Source: Rhodovarius crocodyli (GTDB lineage Bacteria > Pseudomonadota > Alphaproteobacteria > Acetobacterales > Acetobacteraceae). From it: DNA of 64,000 nucleotides. A program made the position numbers and the translations under genes. Below, piece after piece: positions 27,969 to 35,518 of this stretch. Within the stretch, counting starts at the first letter, position 1, and each line of letters starts with the position of its first letter. The notes under the pieces are model-generated. The model saw nothing but the letters and a program-made list of their open reading frames with translations. It was not told where the DNA came from and did no database searches. The DNA lies in assembly GCF_004005855.1 (NCBI RefSeq), contig NZ_SACL01000003.1:248001-312000 (forward strand), read 5' to 3'.

Positions 27969-28663
27969 ACGGAAATCCCCAGTTCCGGAGAGGTGAGCGC
28001 CGCCAGCACCATCTTGCGGCTGGCATCCACCTGTTCATGCATGATGCGGGCGGCTTCCTCGGCCCGGCCGAGGGCGAGTGCCGCGATCAGTTCCTCGTGC
28101 TCATGCGCCATCTCGCCGGTGCGGTCCCGGCGCATCAGGCCCATGACGAGCATGCGGGTGCTTTCGTCGAGCAGCCGACCGAGCTGCCGCGCGAGGCGCG
28201 CATTGCCCGAAAGCTCGGCCACGGCGACATGGAAGGCGCGGTTGGCCTCCAGGAAATCGATGGCGCTGTCACCGTTGCCGGGCTGGTAGCCGGCGGCGCA
28301 GACGCCATCCAGCGTCTTCAGGTGCTCGGCATCCACCCGGCCGGCGGCGCGGCGCGCGGCCTCGGGCTCCAGCAGCAGGCGCAGGTCGAACACTTCATGG
28401 ATGTCGCGGATGGTGACGAGGGAGACGACCCAGCCGCGGCGGGGCAGGGCGGCGATCAGCCCTTCATCCGACAGCCGCGCCAGCGCCGCGCGGATCGGCG
28501 CCTTGCCGAGCCCCATGGAGGCGGAGAGCGTCGCCTCGGACAGGCTGGAGCCCGGTTCGAGGCGCGTGGAGATGATGTCCCGGCGCAGTTGGCGCGCGGC
28601 CTGTTCGGTCAGCGAGGGTGGTGCCTCGAAAGTTGACAGGTTGACGGGCATGACCATGGACAT
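27965..28663 (-). CDS. GntR-family (FadR/FCD) regulator
   Basis: 232 aa. Winged helix near residues 15-80 (QLRRDIISTRLEPGSSLSEA), then an all-helical FCD ligand domain with F-H-V-A-V-A-E-L-S-G-N and E-H-E-E-L-I-A-A-L, which often binds a metal and a carboxylate. It is the first gene of a unit with the thiol dioxygenase and probably senses its substrate. Three ATGs lie close together at the start (28663, 28657, 28651). Confidence 0.88.
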   Translation of the reverse strand: MSMVMPVNLSTFEAPPSLTEQAARQLRRDIISTRLEPGSSLSEATLSASMGLGKAPIRAALARLSDEGLIAALPRRGWVVSLVTIRDIHEVFDLRLLLEPEAARRAAGRVDAEHLKTLDGVCAAGYQPGNGDSAIDFLEANRAFHVAVAELSGNARLARQLGRLLDESTRMLVMGLMRRDRTGEMAHEHEELIAALALGRAEEAARIMHEQVDASRKMVLAALTSPELGISV

Positions 28664-28678
28664 GCCACTGACATGTCA
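28657..28678. promoter_or_regulatory. Two adjacent short palindromes at the GntR start, possible operator
   Basis: TGG-ACATG-CCA (28657-28667) and TGACATGTCA (28669-28678) lie side by side over the first codons of the GntR gene and the phnN stop. Size and symmetry suit FCD-type GntR sites, but the match to the known TGGTnnnACCA core is incomplete. Confidence 0.3.
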
Positions 28679-29203
28679 CGCCCTCGGCAGGGATGCAAGA
28701 TAATTTCTCGCAACTGCAACAGCTGCCTCGGGGGTGGTGTCGTTCATCACCGTCAGCACGCGCAGGCCGGGCGGCAACGGTGCCTCGCGCGACAGGCGGG
28801 CGGCGATGTCGGCCGGTTCCTCGCGGCCGCGCGCGGCCAGCCGGGCGGCGCGCAGCGCGGCGGAAGCCGTGATGTGCAGCACCGCGAACGGATACCGGGC
28901 CGCCGCTTCCTCCAGCACCGTGCGCGAGAGGTTGGCCAGCACCACGCGGCCCCGCGCCAGATCGTGCTCGATGGAGCGCGGGATGCCGTAGCGCAGCCCG
29001 TGGGCGGACCATTGCAGGGCGAAATCCTGCCGGGCGAATTCGGCCTCGGTCAGGGCCAGGTGGTCCTCGCCGCCCGCATCGGCGGGGCGGGTGATGGCGC
29101 GGCGCGCGAAGACGAAGCGCGGGTCCTCGGCCAGGGCGGCGCGCAGCCCCGCCATCACCGTGTCCTTGCCCGCGCCCGAAGGCCCCACCACACCAATCAG
29201 CAT
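28676..29203 (-). CDS. phnN: Ribose 1,5-bisphosphate phosphokinase PhnN
   Basis: 175 aa from ATG 29203. Guanylate-kinase fold with Walker A GVVGPSGAGKDTVM and R-R-A-I-T-R-P. PhnN converts ribose 1,5-bisphosphate to PRPP in phosphonate degradation. No other phn gene is in the window, so it may act as a stand-alone PRPP-salvage enzyme. It ends 12 bases before the GntR gene. Confidence 0.85.
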   Translation of the reverse strand: MLIGVVGPSGAGKDTVMAGLRAALAEDPRFVFARRAITRPADAGGEDHLALTEAEFARQDFALQWSAHGLRYGIPRSIEHDLARGRVVLANLSRTVLEEAAARYPFAVLHITASAALRAARLAARGREEPADIAARLSREAPLPPGLRVLTVMNDTTPEAAVAVARNYLASLPRA

Positions 29204-29306
29204 GCCAACATCTCCCGTGCCGGTCCGGCATCGGCCGGATCGGCGGCGGGGGCAAGAGGATGAGTGAGGAGGTTGTGTGACGGCCGGCCTGTCACGGCAC
29301 GGGAAA

Positions 29307-31982
29307 TCAAGCCTGGAAGATGAAATCTCCCGCGGATACGGCGTTGATTCCATGGATGTCGAAGCCATCGGCGCCGATCAGCACCCGCACCATGCCGTCG
29401 CCGCCCACCTGCACCACATCCGCGAAGCTGAAGCCCAGCCCCGACACGTCCAGCTTCTGCCCGGCCTGCCAGCCCCAGATCACGTCATGGCCCCAGCCGG
29501 CGCCGAACACATAGCGGTCCGCCCCGCCATAGCTGAACAGCACGTCGTTGCCCGTGCCGCCCGTCAGCACATCCGCGCCCGCCGAGCCATAGAGCATGTC
29601 GTCCCCCGCGCCGCCGTCGAGGACGGAGCCCGCGGCACCCGACTGGTTCGCCACGATGGTGTCGCCGCCAGCCCCGCCGGTGAACTGGTGCGCCGCCTCG
29701 ATCAGGCGGATCACCTCCACATTCGCGGGTATGGCGAAGCCGTCCACCGCGACCCAGGCGGTGTCCGTGCCTTCGCCGGGGTTCTCGATGATCTGGGTGG
29801 TGATGCTGCGCACCACATACTGGTCGTTGCCGAGCCCGCCGCGCAGCACGTCATTCAGCGCGCCGCCGGTGTTGATGATGTCGTCCCCCGCCCCGGCATC
29901 GACGCTGGAGGCCCCGGAGGCGCCCAGCCAGATCGTGTCGTTGCCCGCGCCGCTGCGGATGACGGACATGCCCATGCCGGCCCAGATCTCGTCATCGCCC
30001 GAGCCGGTGGTGATGGTGTTGTTCCAGCCCAGCAGCTCTATGCCCACCCCGCCATTGCCGGCGGTGACGGTGGTGCCCGCGACGTGGCCCGACATGACGA
30101 AGCTCTGCCCCTCGCCCAATGTCACGCTGTTGCCGGCGCCATCCAGCATCACCAGGTGGCTGCCGCCACCCAGGTTCAGCGTGGCGCCGCCGCCCAGGGC
30201 CTGCGTCACGCCGTGATCGGGGCGCAGGTTGGGCGAGATCTCGCTGGCGGTGACCAGCAGCACGGTGTCGGCGGCGGCGGCCAGGCTGCCGCCCGCCCCG
30301 TCATCGGCCGTGACATGCAGCACATAGCGGCCGGGCGCGAAGGGCGCGCCGGTCAGGTCCAGGCTCCACTGCCCGTTCATGTCCGTGAAGGCGGTGCCCA
30401 GCAGCCCGCCCCCCGCCAGGGAGACCTGGACATCCCGCAGCGCCCCCGCCTGGCCATGCAGCACCAGCGTGCCGTCGGCGGTGATGAAGTCGCCCGCGAT
30501 GCCGGTATCGGTGGTGATGGCGGACAGGATGGGCGTGGCGCCCAGCGTGTCCGTGGCCACCGACAGGTTCAGCCCGTGGGAGACGCCGGAGTTGCCGGTC
30601 AGGTCGTGATAGGCGTTGCCCAGCACGATGAAGGCGCCGGTGCCGTGCCAGTCGGCGCTGGGGGTGAAGCGGGCGGTCCAGGTGATGTTGTCGCTGGTCC
30701 AGAGGTCGGACAGCGTGCCCCCGGCCACCGCGATGTCAGAGAGGGTGAAGCCGCCCACCAGCTCTGAGAAGGCGAAGGTAATGGTGGCGGTCTCGCCGCG
30801 CGTCAGCTCCGCGTCGCTGCTGGTGATGGAAAGGGTGGGGGCGGTGGTGTCGCCGGACAGGGAGAAGCGATACAGGTTGCCCGTGGCGTTCTGATCCTCC
30901 GGAACCAGGGCCTGGTTCGTGGTGTAGAACAGCCACTTCCCGTCCGCCGACAGGCTGAGCACGCCATAGGGGCCTACGTTCACGCTGCCCGCCTGACGCA
31001 CCGCGCCCGTGCCCACGTCATAGACCATGATCGGCGCGTTCGAGTTCAGGCCGACGCCGAAATAGGCCACCTGGCTGCCGTCGGCCGAAATGACCCCGCC
31101 CTGGATGCTGGTGGGAAGCAGGGTGTTCGTGTCCGTCAGCGCATCCCACAGCCACACGCCGGAGGACGCGGCGGTCGGTCCGCCGCCGTTGTAGACGATG
31201 TAGCGCCCGTCCGCCGAGACGGACGGCAACAGGTTCAGCGGCGGCGCGCTCCAGACGGAGTTCGACACCGGATAGCTGCCATCCGCGCGGTGCGACACCA
31301 GCTTCAGGACGCCTGTCTGCGTGTCATAGCGGAAGACGTCCGCGAAGTTGTTCCCGTCTGCGGCCTCCAGCTTCGCCTGCGTGCTGAACACCACATATCG
31401 CCCGTCGGGCGTCACGCCGCCGGTGAAGTCGGACTGCAGGGCAGAGCTGGTCGCGGCGGAGGAAACCAACTGGGCGGTGCCGGTTCGCTGGTCATACAGC
31501 CAGAGCGGCGCGGCGCCGGCCGAATTGCCGGTCAGCAGCAGATAGCGCAGGTCGGCCGAGGCCCCGGCGTAGCCCGGATTGGCAATGCCGCCTATGGCCG
31601 CGCTGTCGACGCTGAGCGGGATGAACGTGCCGCTCTCCGCGCTCCAGAGGGTGACGTTGCTGCTGTAGTTGTTGCGGACATTGCCGGGCGTTTGGCCGTC
31701 GACCGCAGCGATGGGCTGGAACATGACCAATTGCCCGTCATCGCTGATGCGGGCGCCGGCGGCCGAGTATCCCGGGCCGACCGAGATCAGCCGTGCCGAG
31801 CCTTCCAGCGTGTCCAGCAGATAGACATCCGCATAGCTGTTACTGGGGTTGTCGCCGCTGACGCCTGAAACCGGGCTGCCGTAGCCGCTGACGACCAGAA
31901 AGCGGCCGTTAGCCGAGCTCGCCAGGGCGGTCAGCGTGACTACCCCCGTCAGCGGGGCCACGAGTGAGAGATCGTTGGACAA
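29307..31982 (-). CDS. Secreted beta-propeller/Ig-like/RTX calcium-binding protein
   Basis: 891 aa. TTG start with GGGAG eight bases upstream; no other start is possible before it. No Sec signal. Residues 1-375 carry WD40/TolB-like blades (S-A-D-G-R-Y-I-V-Y, T-P-D-G-R-Y-V-V-F, S-A-D-G-K-W-L-F-Y). Residues about 380-470 and 480-580 look like bacterial Ig domains. Residues about 640-860 hold nonapeptide RTX repeats (G-G-A-G-D-D-M-L-Y-G, G-G-T-G-N-D-V-L). The short C-terminal tail suits type I secretion. No ABC/HlyD secretion genes are nearby, so export must use a distant system. Confidence 0.85.
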   Translation of the reverse strand: MSNDLSLVAPLTGVVTLTALASSANGRFLVVSGYGSPVSGVSGDNPSNSYADVYLLDTLEGSARLISVGPGYSAAGARISDDGQLVMFQPIAAVDGQTPGNVRNNYSSNVTLWSAESGTFIPLSVDSAAIGGIANPGYAGASADLRYLLLTGNSAGAAPLWLYDQRTGTAQLVSSAATSSALQSDFTGGVTPDGRYVVFSTQAKLEAADGNNFADVFRYDTQTGVLKLVSHRADGSYPVSNSVWSAPPLNLLPSVSADGRYIVYNGGGPTAASSGVWLWDALTDTNTLLPTSIQGGVISADGSQVAYFGVGLNSNAPIMVYDVGTGAVRQAGSVNVGPYGVLSLSADGKWLFYTTNQALVPEDQNATGNLYRFSLSGDTTAPTLSITSSDAELTRGETATITFAFSELVGGFTLSDIAVAGGTLSDLWTSDNITWTARFTPSADWHGTGAFIVLGNAYHDLTGNSGVSHGLNLSVATDTLGATPILSAITTDTGIAGDFITADGTLVLHGQAGALRDVQVSLAGGGLLGTAFTDMNGQWSLDLTGAPFAPGRYVLHVTADDGAGGSLAAAADTVLLVTASEISPNLRPDHGVTQALGGGATLNLGGGSHLVMLDGAGNSVTLGEGQSFVMSGHVAGTTVTAGNGGVGIELLGWNNTITTGSGDDEIWAGMGMSVIRSGAGNDTIWLGASGASSVDAGAGDDIINTGGALNDVLRGGLGNDQYVVRSITTQIIENPGEGTDTAWVAVDGFAIPANVEVIRLIEAAHQFTGGAGGDTIVANQSGAAGSVLDGGAGDDMLYGSAGADVLTGGTGNDVLFSYGGADRYVFGAGWGHDVIWGWQAGQKLDVSGLGFSFADVVQVGGDGMVRVLIGADGFDIHGINAVSAGDFIFQA

Positions 31983-32003
31983 CGGCGCCGCTCCCGGAAA
32001 TGG

Positions 32004-32051
32004 GCCCGGCGTCGGGCCGGGCTTCCGAGAGGTATATTAACCGCGCGTTAA
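32004..32051 (-). promoter_or_regulatory. Leader/promoter region of the RTX gene
   Basis: A 7-bp hairpin GCCCGGC-5 nt-GCCGGGC (32004-32022) and a near-palindrome TTAAC-CGCGC-GTTAA (32037-32051) lie 22-70 bases upstream of the RTX start. TTAATATACC on the minus strand could be a -10 region. A second hairpin TCATGC-AAAC-GCATGA (32061-32076) just after the bcp stop may be a weak terminator. Confidence 0.3.
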
Positions 32052-32083
32052 AGCCTGTCCTCATGCAAACGCATGAGACCCGA

Positions 32084-32551
32084 TCACAGCTCCGCCGCCG
32101 CCTTCAGCACTTCGGCCGCATGGGCATCCGGCTTCACCTTGCGCCACACCTTCACGATCCTGCCATCCGCGCCGACCAGGAAGCTCGACCGCTCCATCCC
32201 CATATAGGTCTTGCCGTACATGGATTTCTCGACCCACACGCCATAGGCCTCGGCCACCGCGTGGTCCTCGTCGGAGGCGAGGGGGAACTCCAGCCCGAAC
32301 TTGGCGGCGAACTTCTCGATGGGCTTCATCGGGTCGGGCGAGACGCCGATGACCGTCAGCTTCAGCTTGCCCAGCGCCGGCAGCGCCTCCTGGATGCCGC
32401 AGGCCTGGGTGGTGCAGCCGGGCGTGTTGGCCTTGGGGTAGAAATACAGCAGATAGGGCTGGCCCTTCAGGGCCTCGGAGGACACCTGGCGCCCCCCGCT
32501 GGCGGGCATGGTGAAGGCGGGGGCTTCGTCGCCGGGATTCGGTCCGCTCAT
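32084..32551 (-). CDS. bcp: Thiol peroxidase, BCP/PrxQ type
   Basis: 155 aa. Peroxidatic Cys46 and resolving Cys51 sit in NTPGCTTQAC, the PrxQ pattern with a five-residue separation. It reduces hydrogen peroxide and organic peroxides with thioredoxin. ATG with AGGAGAG upstream inside the end of glnE; the genes overlap by four bases. Confidence 0.93.
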   Translation of the reverse strand: MSGPNPGDEAPAFTMPASGGRQVSSEALKGQPYLLYFYPKANTPGCTTQACGIQEALPALGKLKLTVIGVSPDPMKPIEKFAAKFGLEFPLASDEDHAVAEAYGVWVEKSMYGKTYMGMERSSFLVGADGRIVKVWRKVKPDAHAAEVLKAAAEL

Positions 32552-35493
32552 GCGCTCTCTCCTGTCTCGGGGCGGCCGATGTGGCGGATGAAGGCCGCCC
32601 GCACCGCCGCCGCGTGGTGGTCGATCTGTGTGCGCAGCGCCGCCAGGTCAACGGGCTGGGTGCCCAGCACCTGGCCCGCGCCGGCCAGCAATGCGGCCTC
32701 GGCGGCGGTGGAAAGTGCTGCGTCGCGCGGGCCGGGCGCCATCAGGCGCCGCAGGCCCAGCAGGGTGCGCCACAGGTTCTCGGCCCGCACCAGCAGTTCG
32801 TGCTCCGGCAACAGCCCGGCGGCGCCCAGGGCCGCCAGCGCGGATTGGGTGTTGCCCACCAGCAGCTCCGGCCGGTGGGGGGCGTGTTCCAGCGTCAGCG
32901 CCTGGGCGATGAACTCCACCTCGATCATGCCGCCGGGCATGGATTTCAGGTCCCAGGGGCCCACGGGCGGCAGGTCGCGCAGCATGCGCCCGCGCATGGC
33001 CGCCGCATCGGCCAGGGCCTTGCCGGGCGGCAGGGGGCGCAGCTGGGCCTCACGCAGGGCGGCGGCCACGCGGCCGTGGAAATCGGCGGGCCCGCCCACC
33101 ACCCGGCCGCGCAGCAGGGCCATGCGTTCCCAGGTCCAGCTTTCCTCGGCGTGATAGCGCGCGAAGCTTTCGAGGCGCGTGGCCACCGGGCCCTTGTTGC
33201 CCGTGGGGCGCAGCCGCATGTCGACATCGAACAGCTTGCCCTCGGCGCCCGGCGCCGACAGCGCCGCCACCACCTGGTGCGACAGGCGGATGAAATACTC
33301 GCTGGGCGCCAGCGACTTGGTGCCGCCGGAGGATGCCTCGGCCTCCGGCGCGTGCTCATACAGCAGCACGATGTCGAGGTCGGAGCGCGGCAGCATCTCC
33401 CGCCCGCCCAGCTTGCCCAGCGCGAGCATCGCCAGCGACCCGCCCTCGATCCGGCCGTGGCGGATGGCGAATTCCTCGGCCACGGCGGGCATGATGGCGG
33501 CGATCACGGCATCGGCCATGTCCGACCTCAGCACCCCCGCCTGGTCGGCCGTCAGCCGGCCTTCCAGCATGGCGGCGTCGATCTCAAAGCGGCGCTCGGT
33601 CGCGAGCCGCCGCGCGCTGTCCAGCGCTTCCTCGAAATGCCGCGCGTCGCGCACCAGCGCCGCGACCGGCAGGGGGGCGGTGGGGTCATGGCCCAGCAGC
33701 GCCTCGAAGGCGGCGGGCGTGTTGGCCAGATGGTCCGCCAGATACGGGGCGGCGCCCAGGATATTGGCCACGCGCTTCAGCAGTACCGGGTTGCGCGCCA
33801 TCAGCGAGAAGATCTGCACCCCCACCGGCAGCCGCGCCAGCATGGCGTCGAAGCGGGCCAGCACATGGTCGGGCTCCGCCTGTTCCGCGAAGGTATCGAG
33901 CAGCGCGGGCAGCAGCCCGTGCAGCAGCAGCCGCGCACGCTCGCTGCGCAGGGCGCGCACGCGGCCCTGCTGCCAGCCGCGCAGGATGGCGGCGGCGCTC
34001 GCGCCGTCCGAGAAGCCCAGCGCCTCCAGCCGGGCCGCGGCCTCGGGCGCTTCCTCGGGGCCGAGGGGCACCGGCGGGGCGTCGCTGCGCGGACCGCCGG
34101 CAATGCCCTCGAAGACGCGGGTATAGTGGGCCTCGACCACGCTCATGTGGCGGAACATCTCGGCCGCCAGCGCCTCAGTGCCGGTGAAGCCCATGAAGCT
34201 GGCGATGCGCGCCAGGCCTGCGTCATCCTCCGGCATCTGGTGGGTCTGGCGGTCCTCGACCATCTGCAGCCGATGTTCCAGCTCCCGCAGGAAGACATAG
34301 GCGTCGGACAGGCCGGCCAGCGCGTTGCGGTCCAGCTTGCCGGCGGCCACCAGCGCCGACAGGGCGCCCAGCGTGGTCGGGTTGCGCAGGCCGGGGTCGC
34401 GCCCGCCCCAGATCAGCTGCAGCGCCTGGGCGGTGAACTCCACCTCCCGGATGCCGCCGCGGCCGAGCTTCACGTTATGGCCCGCGAGCTGGATCGTGTC
34501 GTGCGCGCCCTTCTTGTCGGCCTGGTGCTCGTGGATCTGGCGCTTGATGGAATGGATGTCGGCCAGCGCCGCGAAATCCAGGTGCCGGCGCCAGACGAAG
34601 GGGCGGATCTCGTTCAGGAAGGCGTCGCCGGCCGCGATGTCGCCCGCCACCGGCCGCGCCTTGATCATGGCAGCCCGTTCCCAGGTGGCGCCCATGCTCT
34701 CGTAATAGGCGATGGCCGAGGGGATGGGCACGGCCAGCGGCGTGGCCGAGGGGTCGGGGCGCAGGCGCAGATCGGTGCGGAACACATAGCCTTCGGCCGT
34801 GCGTTCCTCCATCAGCCGCACCAGGTCGCGGGCGATCCGCACATAGGCGGATTGCGCCTCCTCCGGGTCCACGGCGGCCTCGGGGTCGAACATCACGATC
34901 AGGTCGATGTCCGAGGAGTAGTTCAGCTCCCGCGCGCCGAACTTGCCCATGCCCAGCACCACCAGCCCGCAGCCCTTGGCACCTTTCGCGGCAACGCGCT
35001 TCAGTTCCCCGCGTTCCACGGCGGTGCGCAGCAGGTGGCGGCACGCGGTCTGCAGGCAGGCTTCGGCGAGCGTCGTCAGCGCGCCCGTCACGCGGTCCAG
35101 CGGCCACAGCCCGCCGATGTCGGCGGCGGCGATGACCAGCGCCGCGCGGCGCTTCACCTGCCGCAGCAGGGCGCCGAGCGCCTGGCGGGGCGTGCCGGCC
35201 GCGACGCGGGCGAGCGGCGCCAGGCAGAGTTTGAAGGCGTCCTCCGGCCCCTTGGCCAGGAAGCGCTGGAACAGGGCGGGCTCTCGTTGCAGCAGCTCGG
35301 CCAGATAGGGGCTGTGGCCGGCGAGGGCCGCGATCCAGGGGCGGGCGGCGTCGCTGGCGGCCAGCGCGGGGGCCGGCGTATCGCCCTCGCGCAGATGCTC
35401 GAGCGTGAGGGCGAGGGCCTCTGTATCATGGGCCGCCGGCAGGGGGCGGGCCAGGACACGTGCCGAAGGAGAGGAGGAGGGGTTGCGCGACAT
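32548..35493 (-). CDS. glnE: Bifunctional glutamine synthetase adenylyltransferase/adenylyl-removing enzyme
   Basis: About 981 aa from ATG 35493 (GTG 35499 is possible). Two nucleotidyltransferase centres are visible: GMGKFGARELNYSSDIDLIV in the N-terminal deadenylylating half and LGKLGGREMLPRSDLDIVLL in the C-terminal adenylylating half. It tunes glutamine synthetase to nitrogen status through PII. The start codon is only 25 bases from that of the divergent YhdP-like gene. Confidence 0.95.
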   Translation of the reverse strand: MSRNPSSSPSARVLARPLPAAHDTEALALTLEHLREGDTPAPALAASDAARPWIAALAGHSPYLAELLQREPALFQRFLAKGPEDAFKLCLAPLARVAAGTPRQALGALLRQVKRRAALVIAAADIGGLWPLDRVTGALTTLAEACLQTACRHLLRTAVERGELKRVAAKGAKGCGLVVLGMGKFGARELNYSSDIDLIVMFDPEAAVDPEEAQSAYVRIARDLVRLMEERTAEGYVFRTDLRLRPDPSATPLAVPIPSAIAYYESMGATWERAAMIKARPVAGDIAAGDAFLNEIRPFVWRRHLDFAALADIHSIKRQIHEHQADKKGAHDTIQLAGHNVKLGRGGIREVEFTAQALQLIWGGRDPGLRNPTTLGALSALVAAGKLDRNALAGLSDAYVFLRELEHRLQMVEDRQTHQMPEDDAGLARIASFMGFTGTEALAAEMFRHMSVVEAHYTRVFEGIAGGPRSDAPPVPLGPEEAPEAAARLEALGFSDGASAAAILRGWQQGRVRALRSERARLLLHGLLPALLDTFAEQAEPDHVLARFDAMLARLPVGVQIFSLMARNPVLLKRVANILGAAPYLADHLANTPAAFEALLGHDPTAPLPVAALVRDARHFEEALDSARRLATERRFEIDAAMLEGRLTADQAGVLRSDMADAVIAAIMPAVAEEFAIRHGRIEGGSLAMLALGKLGGREMLPRSDLDIVLLYEHAPEAEASSGGTKSLAPSEYFIRLSHQVVAALSAPGAEGKLFDVDMRLRPTGNKGPVATRLESFARYHAEESWTWERMALLRGRVVGGPADFHGRVAAALREAQLRPLPPGKALADAAAMRGRMLRDLPPVGPWDLKSMPGGMIEVEFIAQALTLEHAPHRPELLVGNTQSALAALGAAGLLPEHELLVRAENLWRTLLGLRRLMAPGPRDAALSTAAEAALLAGAGQVLGTQPVDLAALRTQIDHHAAAVRAAFIRHIGRPETGESA

Positions 35494-35518
35494 CGGCACA
35501 GATGGGAACGAGGGATCG

